Shown piece by piece: positions 25,201-38,130 of a DNA stretch of 64,000 nucleotides. The notes under the pieces were generated by a model, which did not search any database, had not been told where the DNA came from, and saw nothing but the letters and a program-made list of their open reading frames with translations. The first letter of the stretch is position 1; each line of letters opens with the position of its first letter. A program made the translations under genes and the position numbers. The stretch is from Beaufortia kweichowensis (Eukaryota > Chordata > Actinopteri > Cypriniformes > Gastromyzontidae), in NCBI GenBank assembly GCA_019155185.1, contig CM032797.1, positions 9,472,881-9,536,880 on the forward strand, written 5' to 3'.

Positions 25201-28200
25201 CCACTATACTGATGCCCAGGAAGTTATATTTTTCTATGTAAAGTAAAGTGAAGGAAACAGAAATTTAGCTTATGATGTTTGACACAGTCTAATAATACAG
25301 ATGCTAAAGTACTTGAGTTTAAAGCCTTGGAAATTGGCACATCGTGACACAATAAACACATCTTAATTAAACACAACAAATAATGCAGACTCACCCATAT
25401 TTAAAGTGACAGTGATGATATTAAGCGACATGGTGGAATCAGTGATGCTACTGAAAGACGAAGACTAAATGAAACAGAGAGAGACAATGTCAATATCAAA
25501 CACATTGCACATATTATTGGTCTTCTGTTTAGACTGCTGTTTATTATCTCACTCTCTCCATTTGTTGGGCTTTGGGTCTGCGTCTTCGTCGGCGATGTCG
25601 TCTTAGGAGCTGGGATGAGCCACTTTGCTCTGTTACACTGCTGAAACTGAGGAACACAAAAGAAATCACAATTTGGTGTATACGTGAGCTTCTGTGTCAT
25701 TTTGTTGGGAGTCACAGGACATGTAAGTCATTATTAGGAAAAGGAATTGTACAGAAATGATTCACTAATGACTGAACAATCTTCCAAAAATACTATTTGC
25801 TAAACCTGTAAATGCACAGCATAAATCTTTGTGTACAAGTACATGGTGGTTCAATGAAAAGGCAAAACTGCTGTCAGTGAGCTAAACTGATTTAACTTCG
25901 TAACTAATGAGCCCGAGACAGATTTATTAACACTAGAAAAACAGTACCAAACATTTTTTCATAGAAACTCTATCTATAGTATTACTGATCCAATCTGTCA
26001 AATTACGCAGAAAAACCTTTAATAAAGGCTCATTAAGCTGTCAGGCTCGCTCTAATCTTCATCACGCAGCACAAAGTGTACTGGTTTGGGAGTGGTTTGT
26101 GAATGAATGCTGTGAGACTCACCGGCTGGTGGAACCGTCATCCGAGTCAAAACAGCTGCTTGATTCCAGTTCACTGCTCATGAGGGACGAACGGCTGTCA
26201 CAGATGTCATAACCTCCCAGGTCCATGCCTCTGCCCCCTCGCGAGTAGCCGTTCTGTCTTCCTCCTACAGCCACAATGGTTAAAGGATTATTAATCATGA
26301 TCATTATTAATGATCATTGATTTTGAGAGATATTACAATACGTGCTTTTGCGCTTTTTAATTCTGAATCAAGATGTTGCCGACAATAAACAGTCTATCCA
26401 ATCTGTCAAAGGATAACTAGATTTTTAGATTTTCTGCAGAAAGCATGAGTGGTACTTGTTTGTGCAAAACTCGCTGCCACGTTGATATGCTGTTTGGAAG
26501 GTTGCCAGGGCATTGCTATGCGGTTACCAAGGTGTTTTGATTTTGGTTTTAGACACATTGCAATGCAATCGCTAGGGTTGCTCACTGGACCAAATAAAAT
26601 GAGCCCATCCCGGAGTTTCTATTATATTTTGGCCCCTAGATTTAGCTCAGGTTTCTCTTTAAATATCTGTCTATGTGATGCTTTTACCCATAACTGACAA
26701 GCCAAAATCTTACTATCACACCTCTCCTCAAAAAGCTGCATGATGATCAAAGTTTACTACTTGGGGTTTTATCCAAAACAAATGATTTGCCTGGAAATCA
26801 AATAGATGACCCTGGCAATGCTTTAAACATGGCAAGCCACCAAGGCAGAGGACATGTGGAGACAGAGGAGGATGGTTTGACATACCTGAATGCTCATGCG
26901 AGTGTTTCCTGCGTGATCGGTCTCTCTCTCTCCTGTGTGACACCACTGAATCAGTCTCTGTCTCATCATCGTGCCGGCTGCCTGCAGCCTTTGGACTGTG
27001 TGACAAAGTTAAAGATCACAGAAACACAGTAAGAACATATTCTATTTTAAATTTTACTGATGATTTGTTGATATATCTGATCGTTTGTTGAGTCCAATGA
27101 ATAACTTACTGGAAGGATGGTGGTCTTGAATCTCCAATGCCTTGGCTTCTCTCGTGAGAAGGTGGTCGCTCGGACTGACTCTCTGCCACCGAACATCCAT
27201 CTGAGTGGGAGCCATCTGATGATACAAGCTATCAACACACAACACACAATAGATACTTATCACACTTGTTCCTCAACAAAAGAATTAAAATGACATCCCA
27301 GTTCAAACTCCACTACCGTGTACTGTAAACCACACTTACTAGACTTTTACTACACTGTTGACTTTTTTTAGAATTTATTGTAACCACATGGTTCTTTAAA
27401 AGTCATTTTTAGTAGGTGAAGTCAGTTCTCCTGATGTTTACATAGGTGTCCTAGCAAAGTAACCAACTGTAGTTCATCACCATTAACATTTAACTGTCCA
27501 AATACTTTATTTTTATTCTAAACAATATACCTATTGTTTAAACACTCGAAACCTAACAAGTCTTTCCATGAAATGGTTTGCTTAATTCTTGTGCTATTGA
27601 TGCCTAATGCAGGGTTGTTCATACAACTGTAGACTATTTGTCTACTTTAGGTGTCACTGTATTTATTTATTCTTTCAAAAACCTATTTGCACTATATAAA
27701 CAAGCAAGATATCCACAAAAAATTATTCAGAATGGCAATGTTACTACAATGGTAGAAAATAATACATTTTAAGATTAATGAGAGTCAGCATCTTACACCA
27801 CTAATAACGTCTATGAGCATTTACAACAGCACAGATTTCACTGTGACACTTATCACTTATATTCCTATTCTTAAACATTCCCTGGATTACAAAGTGTTCC
27901 CTGAATGTCATGTGGATGTTAAAAATAAACAACACATATCTGCAATCTTGCTAAATTTATCTTATAGTTTGTTCAGCAGGAAAGAGAGAAGGAGACCATT
28001 TGTCCCTGAAAACTATTCAAACACAAAGGTATTAATGTGTGTGTGTTCCTTTAAGAAATAAAAAAGGTGTTGCATATCATTTAAATACAAATGAGACTTC
28101 ATAAAACAGCTTTTTCAGCATAAGGCCTTTGATGAGATGCATCAGATTAGGCTGAACTTTAAGCAGTCATGACAGGCAGCCCATTGAAAAACAGAAATAC

Positions 28201-30934
28201 AGCAGTGGCAGCTCTCAAGAGAAACAAGAATGGGGCGAATTAAAAGGCTTGATTTATTATGCAGGGAACACCAGGGAATTGGGGTGCAGAGCTGGACAAG
28301 ATGTGTGTTTCTGTTCTCACCCAGCAAATCACACGGCCGTTGTAGCAGGGAAGCTTTGCATTGTCGTCTGTAATTTCCTCCTTGACCACCCTACAGAAAA
28401 ACAAGAGAGCAAGAGATGGAGAGAGAGAAATTAGATCAGTCAGGTCCTATTTTACAACTGCAGCCCATGTAATAATGGAAGATGGCTTTTGATCCCCTGA
28501 GTGTCTGGGAATACATTAGAATAAGAAAATAAGTCTATGCAATTAGATGAAAGAAAGGAAAGGTTGGATCAGAGACACGTAAATCAGATAAGCATATACA
28601 CACGTGTTCGTAGAACACAAATGTCTGAACCGATAAAGAATTTGCAGAATGAGGTTCTGAAGTTCATAAATTGAGTTGTGTAAGCAGCACAAAAACTATG
28701 CAATCCTATTGAAAAATTTCAATAAGGTTTCAATGATCATAAGTAAAAGTAAATTATTCATTTACAACCAGTTTATATGAAATAGTCCTGTGGTGTGAAA
28801 TAATTGTTTTACAAATACTCTTACATATGTAAGTCATAATCACTGCATGAGTTTAAAATTTTTAACATATTTTAAACAGTTATGAAATAGTTGTAACACG
28901 AGTCACAAGTATTTTATGTAAACTACCTTTTTACAAACTTTAAGTAGTCAAAATAAATTGTAAACTGATGCCATAAATGCTTTACATATATAAGGGACAA
29001 TATTAGGGACACAGTTTAATATACATACAGCAATTAAATCTAAATCTTCCATTCAATCAAAAAGACTCTATAATGGCATTTAAAATGTGTAAGATGTAAA
29101 ACATCAATGAAGACAGATTCAATTGCACTTACATTTGGGAGAAACCAAAGTCTGTCTTTCAAAGACTCAAATCGCTTATGTTTTTAATGAACTTTTTGAG
29201 AGGGAGTTAAAGGGAGGGGAATGGGACGATCAAACTACAACATATTTCACTGGGGAAGGTTGTAAAGCTGCCAGTGCTGAAGCGATCAGGGCATTCCACA
29301 CTGACTGCCTGCAGTTGTTCCAAGTCAACATTCTTTTGCCTAATGCAACAGACAGACAGGACAAGAACACTATAGCCAGCAATCTAGATGTTTCTCAACA
29401 GGCTAGGGTTCAATTAAATAACACTTAATTACTACTTCTACTGATGAGTCATTAATAAAATTAGGCTACTTAATGAATAATAGATCAGTAATTCATGTAC
29501 AATATCAGGTAAACTTTAATGACACTGTAGCTTCGTAATGAATATTAACTAATATTAACAATTATAAATTTTCTGGCACTAGATAACACTTTATGGCAAC
29601 TTTCATTAATAATTTTATTAAGATTTATGTCTGAAAGATCAATAAAATGCCATGTATTGAAATGCATTAAATATGAAATAAACAGAATACTTCTTTTTAT
29701 GTTTAGGTCCTTGCAGGACCTTCATGGACCCTGGATGTATTGTACTAATTTTGTTAATGGTAAAAATTGTTATAGTACTCAAAATTCAGCACACACTGAA
29801 TTTTGGTGTGACAGACAAGACGTGAATTTATCTATACATAAAACAGGCAAGGAATCTTAATGTGTGTACATGTCTGTAGCTTTGTAAATGAAGGCCTCGA
29901 GACAAAAATAAGAGGTCAAAAGGTTCATGGAGGCTCCACATGGCATTTTGTCTAGATGGAAAGGTCGGGAAATGTGTGTACGTCTAATAACTAAATCCAT
30001 GTCATAAATAACATTTTAAAAACGTCGTTCTTAAACTTCTTAAACTATAACGCCTTCGTTAAAAAGTCCTTTGGGGGGTTTGCTCGATTGTGGGGGGCAT
30101 ATGGCAGTTGAACTGCGCATGCGCACGGCACAGTCGAGCACAAGCACATTCAAATAGATCGTCTACTGTACTTCTCTGATGTGCTTGAATTATAGGGTGG
30201 AAATTTTCTCAAAGTGCAAGTTAAATGGTTTAGTTTCGGCGATACCCGCTTTTAAATGTGCCGGACGGAGGCGCTTTGTGAAGGTGAAGAATTAACAACT
30301 TTAGCAAAGGGGTCGAAGCACAATAAGCGTCCAGAAACGGTTTAAAACCACCCAGTGTTTTTTTGTGTAGTCATGGTAATTTAGACTGACGCTGTGGAGT
30401 ATATTTGCAAAGCTACTTTAACTATGATTGCGGTCACCAACCATTCCCATAACTAACTAACTACACCCCAAGCTTGTGTCGTCAGGCCAAAAGCCATATT
30501 TGAGAGTAATCCAATCTTAAAATGGATGCCGTCGATAATTTAACAGGATCCAACTTTAACCCTGCTTGCACACTTCACATTTTACTACTATCCCACACAC
30601 ACATACGAACCCACAACAGGTGTAATAAGGGATATTATATCAGTCTATGAAATATCATGGTAGTTGATTCGCGATCCTAAACAAGGGAAGAAAACGTGTG
30701 ACTAGGTGAAATTTACGTGAAACCCTTCAATACATGCAGAAGTACAAAGAAAACTAATGTACGAAACGCTCACCCGAAGTCATCGTCCATAGATTTAAAG
30801 AAAAACTTGTAGTTTGGTTTCTTGAGCGCATTTTTTAGGTCCAAAAGGGTGACCCTTTCGGCAGGGATGGGCAGTTTGACCAGGTACGGAGTTTCCTGGT
30901 CGTCGAGATGGTAGATAACTTTAGTCTCCCCCAT
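22210..30934 (-). CDS. dvl3: Dishevelled-3 (DIX-PDZ-DEP Wnt signal transducer)
   Basis: A cytoplasmic scaffold linking Frizzled to Axin and to planar-polarity effectors. Fifteen exons (minus): 30934-30774, 28390-28321, 27228-27110, 26995-26886, 26264-26123, 25646-25553, 25464-25395, 25233-25094, 24980-24904, 24818-24751, 24455-24306, 24136-24005, 23841-23674, 23044-22841, 22538-22210; 677 residues, phases consistent. The DIX domain begins MGETKVIYHLDDQETPYL; a basic patch RRHRRRRRRPK precedes the PDZ domain (about 225-320, SLNIITVTLN, FLGISIVGQ); DEP lies at about 400-480 (SDVVDWLFHHVEGFADRREA). DVL3-type features are MSPSMSTVTSTSSS and DHDGSSGASDQDTLAPL. The conserved PDZ-ligand end is FFVDIM. 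The C-terminal region is shorter than in human DVL3 (716 residues). Which duplicate (dvl3a or dvl3b) is undecided. Confidence 0.95.
23515..23575 (+). repeat. fragment of dispersed fish repeat
   Basis: The segment TTAAAGGAACAGTTAACCC followed by AAAAATAAAATTTCT resembles the 5' part of the widespread fish element read as 'AAAGG(G)A(T)AGTTCACCCAAAAATGAAAATTCT'. It is truncated and lies in dvl3 intron 13. Confidence 0.5.
26490..26600. repeat. GGTTGCTAGG-type dispersed repeat
   Basis: Diverged tandem-like units GGTTGCCAGGGCATTGCTATG, GGTTACCAAGGTGTT and CGCTAGGGTTGCT. The same unit family recurs at 62640-62690. It lies in dvl3 intron 4. Confidence 0.4.
30114..30125. promoter_or_regulatory. NRF1-type palindrome in dvl3 intron 1
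   Basis: TGCGCATGCGCA, a perfect NRF1-type site, in a locally GC-rich patch about 660 bases downstream of the first coding exon. It may mark an internal promoter or enhancer. Confidence 0.5.
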
Positions 30935-33900
30935 TGCAGACCGCTGGGGAGAAGTGAACGGTGGTCATCCAGCGCAGGGGTTCCCCAGATGCCCCTCCAG
31001 AATTGGTTTCGAGACGCTTTCACCCGCCAGTTGACTTTTTGTTTATCCCTTTCTTTCTTTGCTTGCCTTCCTTCGGAGTTCCCAGGAATCTTCTATATCA
31101 GCGCAAATATTCCATAAAGCGATGCTTCTCCAGAGCAATTATCGATCCATACTCTTATTTAATGGTATTCTGTTTAAGGAAAACGGAGAATAATGAGTGA
31201 AATGTGTGATTTAGAAGAGTATTTCGGTCAGGAATGCTGTGGTTTCTCGGAGAGCTTGCCTGGTCTCCTTACGGAGGGTTTTGTATAGCTTTCATTGAAG
31301 CGGACTACCCGGGGAAACGTGCTCCCTCTAGCGGCGAGGGGTGGTACGTGTGAAAAGGTTAACTTGTAAAAAAGTACATTCAAACGGCAGATGCAGCTTT
31401 TACAAGACGCTGAATACATTTACCTAAACACAACACACATAAAACCTTGACTTGTTCATTTTTTCTTCATTTTGTTAATAAATAATTCACGTTTTGGGTC
31501 CTCTTTCTGTCCCCTCACTCTGGGGGCTCATTTTTGTTACCCATGTTAATAACTTCCCCTTGCTGTATGCTTGTACGTTTTGATAAAAAAGTGTCATGCA
31601 AATAATCACTGTAACTTTATTTTTTTATTTTAGATGAAAATGCATTATTAAAGTCCAAAAGTTGTATCCATGAGTTGTACATTAACTGTTACCACCCATT
31701 AATTGTAAAACTAACAATAAACCGATTCAGTATTCGTTATATAAATAAACAATACTCTTTATATAAAATAATGGCAAATTTCTCTGCAAAATAACTACCG
31801 TCACCTTTGTCTTATTTTAATGGGGCTCTTATGATTATGGATTCACATTCAATATTTTTTATTCTGCACACAAAATACTCAAACAGATTTCAAACAGCAA
31901 TATGATGTATAAAAATCCACAAAATTACAAAAGGTAAAACAATAGGTTTTATTTATAAAATATGAAAAGTTTAAGTTCAGCTACACATATGCAGAACACA
32001 GCATCTGGAAGAGAACAAAGAAAACCACTAAATATCACAAGTTTGTTGAATTGGCCTTTGAATACAGATAACTATGCATCAATTATTTGCAATACATCAT
32101 TATTGTAAAAATTAATGACGTATTATTAAAATTCCAAGAATCATTCATCATAATCATCAATATTGGCTAAATATTTAATGTCCATAACATGGAACTTCCA
32201 GAAGGTACTGAGAGTAAACACCTTCCAGCAGCCATTTTATGTATTAATGTATGCCTTAGATGACACCACATTCATCTGACCAGCAATGAACAGGCAACAC
32301 TTTAAGGCATGTTTGTTTTTCCTAAGACCTCCACCATATATTTTTGTATTCAGTTTTACACAGAAGCAACACGAGTAACGGATAAAAGAATTTTAGATGC
32401 ATACCACAATGAAATCAACCCAGTTCAATGTCGCTGTTGCCTGTTACAGCATTAGAAGGTCACCTGAAAGTAAAATATACAGTCAAAAAACAGCAAGATA
32501 AAGCCATGTATAATCGTCATTACAATGCTTTTGTTCTTGGCATAGCACAAGTAAAGAGAACCACAAGCATGTCCTCCCATAAATGTTGCTATTGCAAGAT
32601 TTACTGTATGCCTTAGTTGACACCACATTCATCTAATCGAAAAATGAATGGGCAACACAAAGGCAGATTCTGATTGATGTCACACTGTTTGATGGCATGA
32701 CTGATTCAATACCCTCTAAAATGTGACAACCAGCAAGATTCAGTCAAGATTCAGCATTTTTTCCCATTATAACTGGACGTGTCATTTTACATGTTACATG
32801 TGTAACTGGTGAGTTAAGTTGATCTAGAAAATAAAAATTAAATATAAACAGTTCACAAAAGGGTAAAGAAATCACCTTTAGTTGTTCCTCATGTTCCCAC
32901 CATGTTGTTCACATGTTACATTTTGTGGTTTTCAATACATTGCTGCCAAAAAGTAAAACAGTAAAAAAACTAAATAAATACATGAGTAGATTTAAACATT
33001 TTTAACTATTAAAAATACATTTTATTTTAAATATTTTTTAATACTCTTAATATAATCTCTTTTACAATGTCTTCACGCATTTAACTAAATGGATTGTACA
33101 TTGAAAATCACAAATTTCTGTTTTAAAATGTTGCAACAGAAAGACTTACTACAAGTCTTTTCTTAGACTTTAAGCAACTAGAACATCTAGGCAACAGGTC
33201 GACTTCTGACTGTAAACCTGACTAATTCAAGTAAACATATTTTATTAAACCTACCCATAAAAATAAAAATGAACTTACGCAAGATAGTATACATAAGAAA
33301 AGTACTACTTCAGGAACCCATGACAGGCATAAATCTACACTTGTTTCCACCTAATCATCTCCACGTGGATACTCGACAAGCAGAAATTCGCAAGGGCCAA
33401 TAAAGCCCCAGTGTAGGCATCCTTAAGAATGCCTGAGTAAAATTACTCTGCGGTCTCAAATACCAAAGGATCACGCACACTACCAGTCGCAAATACAGAC
33501 GTAATTATTATCGCATTTTTTTTCACAATTTAGAAAACGAACAAAAAAATGTTAGTTAGAATAAATATCTAAGCTATAGCATAACAAAATGGAAATGTAC
33601 AAATTACGTGTTAAATTAATTAATTGCATTAATTTATGTAACTAAAAACAACTAGAAAAAATCTTTTCATTTAAAGTTTAATGCCTTTAAACCCATTTTA
33701 ATCGTATTTCTTATTAATTTGTATTTACTTATTTATTCGTTAAGTCATAAAATGTATACAAATATGTTTCACAGGTTTTGTATAATTAAAGAATCCACGA
33801 GTTAAATCCACAAGAATCCACAAACTGTGCGATATCTTACGACCGTGTTCATAATTTATATCTCAAAAATAAGCATTTATACTTCTGTTTCCCTGAAGGA

Positions 33901-33939
33901 GCGATAACCGGACTTTTATTTTGAAAACATGTTCGTTTG
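30935..33939. other. dvl3 / pcyt1a divergent intergenic region
   Basis: The dvl3 5' UTR and promoter lie just above 30934 (the region to about 31350 is richer in GC). The remainder is AT-rich without a supported exon. A roughly 60-base direct repeat with a 357-base period occurs at 32248 and 32605. Confidence 0.5.
32248..32665. repeat. direct duplication, 357-bp period
   Basis: TGTATGCCTTAG(A/T)TGACACC followed by ACATTCATCT and GGCAACAC occurs at 32248-32312 and again at 32605-32665, with small internal differences. The sequence between the copies does not look repeated throughout. Confidence 0.7.
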
Positions 33940-34142
33940 CTGCCATCTTGGAGGTGAATTAAGTTGATCCAGCGGCTTTTGTAGCTTCTGTCATATCGGA
34001 AGGGCTCATATCGCAAACATTGAGCCATTTAAATCCAAAGACACTCCCAACTACAGCCAAACTTCGACCTGTCAACGTCACCCGAGATATCACATAGACC
34101 TACACCTTCAAAGACCTTTTTAACAACATCTGAACGAATTAG
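33940..34142 (+). promoter_or_regulatory. pcyt1a: pcyt1a promoter with YY1-type site and non-coding first exon
   Basis: TGCCATCTTGGAGG (YY1 core, 33941-33954) is followed by a splice donor ATTAG|GTAAGAAG with the exon ending at 34142. The presumed exon has no ATG in phase with the pcyt1a frame. A long open frame to its right (to 34719) starts on GTG and shows no family resemblance. Confidence 0.45.
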
Positions 34143-35414
34143 GTAAGAAGCTAAAGAGAGTGTTCTTCATACTTATATATGTGTCTTTAAAATAGACAAA
34201 AAGAATTAACTAGTGTATTTCTTGTGTTTGATTTACATGTTCCTTGTACGATTCATAACGATTCATCAAAGCGTCTTCATGTGTCGCTCTAGGATCAATA
34301 AATGGCATGAAATGTATATGATCCAATCAGCTGTCTGCTTAAATAGTTACACTACTTTTACTTTTTGCGAACTAATCACTATTCATTCACCGTATATGTT
34401 GTTGTATTTATCTCTGATCTTCTCAACTTTATTAAACTGTCCTTGTTGTGCTGGATTTTGTTTGAGAGAAGTAGGCAGCACTGTAACATTTGCCCCTCTT
34501 GTCACTAACCCAGTTGCTATTCTTGTTGCACTTGCAATATATATGCCTTTGACACCATCTGGGATTGCTGGGAATAGTATGCATGCTACAGCCCTTGGGA
34601 GAAATCATAATGGCTTTGTGCTGCTAGCTAACAGGCTGAAACAGGGAGGAATTGTGTTTATTACTGAATCTATCTGTGTCGGCAGTTATCCTAATGCCAG
34701 CATGTGCTCTGAAACATGATATTGCCTTAGTTTGTTTATAACTGCCAGATCTCCCAGGGTCCTATGTTAGTTTTGTGTGCTTTCATTGGATGTGGTGTTG
34801 TGTCCAGGGCAAATTCCTCACCTTTAGCATGATTCACTCATGCATTCACCCTGTACCTGACTGATAAAAGTCAAGGCTTGGTGTTTAGTCAGTGGAATGA
34901 TTGGTATGAGGAAGGATTCGTCCAAGGTTTGCATGTACTCTTCCCCGACATGAGCATGTTGAGTTAGTACTGTTTTATTTTTATGATACACTTGAAAATT
35001 AATAATAATAATAAAGCCTATTTTTAGGACCATTTTGCTTTGATACATTATTCAAACGAACAAGCACATTTCTCCCAATGTTCTCATTTAAGTAACACAT
35101 TTTTTAGTCTAGACATTTTTATAACAGTAATGACATTTTGCTGCAGGGCATAATTCCTTCATAATTATGTTAGAATTCCGAATGCATTTTCTTTCTTAAA
35201 CACATTTTCTAAATTAGTTTACATTTTCTTTTGATTTTGGGGGTAAAATATAATCCAGACATGTTCTTGACAAGTTTGGTGAGATTGATCCATCTAGCCT
35301 ATGAAGATCAGAAGGACATCTGGACATTAATCTTCAACAGAGCCAAACAGCCCAACTCTCCTGACAGACCTATAACTCAATGTCCTTCCAACATTATTGT
35401 TTTCCATCTCTTAC

Positions 35415-35580
35415 AATGAAGCTTATTGATCTTTTCAGTTGGTAAAAGCATGGCTTCAGCAATGTCAAGGACATGGGTTCGAACCCAGGGATTGCACATA
35501 CTCATAAAATAATGTATAGTAGAATTCAAGTCGCTTTGGACAAAAGCATCTGCCAAATGCATAAATGTAAATATTTTAAT
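35415..35580 (+). mobile_element. tRNA-derived SINE with L2-type tail
   Basis: Contains a Pol III B-box (GGTTCGAACCC, 35476-35486), a degraded A-box region, and the fish SINE/LINE-2-type tail GTCGCTTTGGACAAAAGC followed by ATCTGCCAAATGCATAAATG. It ends about 75 bases before the splice acceptor of the first pcyt1a coding exon. The upstream part is too diverged from a tRNA to be a functional tRNA gene. Confidence 0.8.
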
Positions 35581-35661
35581 ATGGAAAGAGAATTTTTAAA
35601 AATACAATGGAACTTAATTAGTGATAATATTGTTTTGTCTGTAATATGTGATAGAGCCGAA

Positions 35662-38130
35662 ATGGAGGCCCATTGCTCAGGACCGTGTGTCCAGGAAGAG
35701 AAGGAGAGAAGGTTCCAATGGGGAGGCAGAAGAGGGCGAGAAACCAATGAAGCTAAAACGCTCCACAGTGGTGAGTGGAACATAAGAGAGTGTTTGTATT
35801 TGCATGTACAGAACATTTACAGAAATGGTTATTGAATGCAATGGCATGCTTTTCGCCCTTTTAGGGTCTGAAATATCCAGCTCCATATGCAGACCAGCTC
35901 GAGTCAATGGAAGATAAGCCATATCAGCGCGTGACTATGGAGGAAGCGCGCAGAGGCACTCCACGTAAGTTATTTATTCCATAGATATACACACACACAC
36001 CTATACAGATGAACAGTCAGTTACTTGTAGAAGTTACCTGGTTTATTGCTTGATAATTAATTGACACCAATAACAGCTTTTATAAGCATCAAATATTGGC
36101 AGCAGTGAATGGTGATAGCTTTTTCATAGGTAATGATGTAAGATTTTGAATATGATTACATTAAAAACAATTCAATTCAAACTGTGAAGGACACATTTTT
36201 TTCTACAAAATTAGACCAGTTCCAAAATAAACATGCAAATTTGCCTAGTCATTACTGTCTCTGAAAGTATGTCTAAATTTAGTATTTCTTTTGATGCCAT
36301 GAAAGCTGATCTCTTTCTTTCTGCTGTTAGCTGACAGGCCGGTTCGAGTGTATGCCGATGGGATCTTTGACATGTTTCATTCAGGACATGCCCGAGCTCT
36401 CATGCAGGCCAAATGCCTTTTTCCCAACACACACCTCATTGTGGGCGGTAAGTTTAGTTTAGAGCTAACACCTAGATTAACAGCTGTTGATGTCTATATT
36501 AGGAACAGCTTCACAGCCCCTGGGTTGGCATTCTCAGTTGTTTAATCCTGAACTGGAGTCAAGACTTCCCCCTCCCAAGACGCTGTACCAAAAAAATGAG
36601 AATTCACTCCCGATCATATTAAATACATTTTTATTTAACTTTTAATTTTTACATATAATTTTTATTTTAAATCTTCCACCTCACTGCAGTGTGCAGCGAT
36701 GACCTCACACACACGTTAAAGGGCTTCACTGTAATGAATGAGGATGAACGTTATGATGCCATTAGCCACTGTCGCTACGTGGACGAGGTGGTCCGGAACG
36801 CTCCGTGGACCCTCACACCAGAGTTCCTCGCCAAGCATCGGGTAAGAAAGTGATACATTAAAAGAGAGTAAGAATATGGTGTTCAGTCAGTTTAAAATAT
36901 AGTATTAAATTGGTAATATACAGAAGTCTCATTTCCACGATTTAAATTGATTAAGAAAAGTGTGCAAAATATGCAGCATTTTGTTTTTAATAAAAAAATT
37001 TATTGATACCTCAGATTGATTTTGTGGCCCATGATGATATCCCTTACTCGTCAGCTGACAGTGATGATGTTTATAAGCACATTAAAGAAGCAGGTAATGC
37101 AATGGCTGTAGTCTTCATGTACAAGCTTTTAAATAAAATAGTGATATATTCAGTTATTCTGGGTTTTTTTGTCTTTGTATACACATTTTGAAAACATTTT
37201 CATTTGGGATTCCACAGGAATGTTTGCACCAACCCAAAGAACTGAGGGCATATCCACCTCTGACATAATCACACGCATTGTGCGAGACTATGACGTATAC
37301 GTCAGACGGAATCTTCAGCGTGGATACACCGCTAAAGAGCTCAACGTCAGCTTCATCAATGTAAGCACTCATGATTCATGTAACGTGATCTTGAGTTCAA
37401 GCATAGCACATTATCTGTTACCTACATTATAAAATAAATGAGTTGCTGAGTTGTTTTATTTCATACCCAGGAAAAGAAGTACAACCTTCAGGAGCGTGTG
37501 GATAAGGTGAAGAAGAAGGTGAAGGATGTGGAGGAGAAGAGTAAAGAGTTTGTGCAGAAAGTGGAAGAGAAGAGCATCGACCTCATCCAGAAATGGGAAG
37601 AAAAATCCCGCGAGTTCATTGGCAACTTCCTGCAGATGTTTGGACCTGAGGGAGCATTGGTGAGCGGCTTCAGAGCAATTTAAGGAATATATTATGTCAT
37701 TATTTACTCACCGTCATGTCATTCCAAACCTGTCTGATGTTATCTCTTGAGTGAAAGTCATTGCCATTGTACTAAGTCCACACAAACAGTTTTTTATTAG
37801 CTTCTCTTCTTTTGTGTATTGAAGAACAAAAACATGCTTAGAGATTCCAACAGGGTCACGTAACGGTTATCATCTCATGTTCCTTTCCTACAGAAGCACA
37901 TGCTGAAGGAAGGGAAAGGCAGAATGCTACAGGCCATCAGTCCGAGGCACAGTCCCAGCAGCAGCCCCACACGCGAGCGCTCGCCTTCCCCGACCTTCCG
38001 CCTGCCCTTCTTCACCAAAACCTCCCCACCCTCCTCCCCCACCTCCCAGCACAGTGGCGCCCTGTCCGGCTACACATATGCCGCTCGTCGACAGGCCATC
38101 AGTGAGGATGAGGAGGATGATGAAGATTAG
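35662..38130 (+). CDS. pcyt1a: choline-phosphate cytidylyltransferase alpha, frameshifted in first coding exon
   Basis: The rate-limiting enzyme of the CDP-choline pathway (CTP + phosphocholine to CDP-choline), reversibly bound to nuclear and ER membranes. Exons: 35662-35770, 35865-35964, 36331-36447, 36690-36841, 37015-37093, 37218-37360, 37471-37659, 37894-38130. Seen: the catalytic HxGH motif (FHSGHARAL), RYVDEVVRNAPW, RTEGISTSDI, the membrane-sensing amphipathic region with KVEEKS-type 11-residue repeats, and a Ser-Pro-rich phosphorylated tail ending EDEEDDED. The start MEAHCSGPCV matches the family (MDAQCS in human), but the frame needed for the nuclear localisation signal RKRRREG and everything after it is shifted. 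The summed exon length is 1126, not a multiple of three; two more bases would give 375 residues (human 367). Mutation and assembly error are both possible. An in-frame internal ATG at 35747 would bypass the signal. Confidence 0.9.
37690..37850 (+). repeat. dispersed fish repeat in pcyt1a last intron
   Basis: ATTATTTACTCACCGTCATG followed by TCATTCCAAACCTGT is a clear copy of a segment common in cyprinid genomes, followed by CTTTTGTGTATTGAAGAAC. It is probably a truncated non-autonomous element; family name not determined. Confidence 0.6.

Noticed and set aside
29123..29428. 101-codon open frame in dvl3 intron 1
   Set aside because: Starts on TTG, no recognisable family, no promoter or splice context.
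34213..34719. 168-codon open frame in pcyt1a intron 1
   Set aside because: It begins on GTG, shows no domain or family resemblance, and lies within an intron; treated as chance.
35425..35500. Possible tRNA gene (GGTTCGAACCC)
   Set aside because: Only the B-box is intact, the acceptor stem and A-box are degraded, and the 3' end carries a SINE/L2 tail.
35473..35835. 120-codon ORF running through the SINE into the pcyt1a exon
   Set aside because: It is the frame of the MEAHCS start read through a non-coding SINE upstream and into the intron downstream; not a separate gene.
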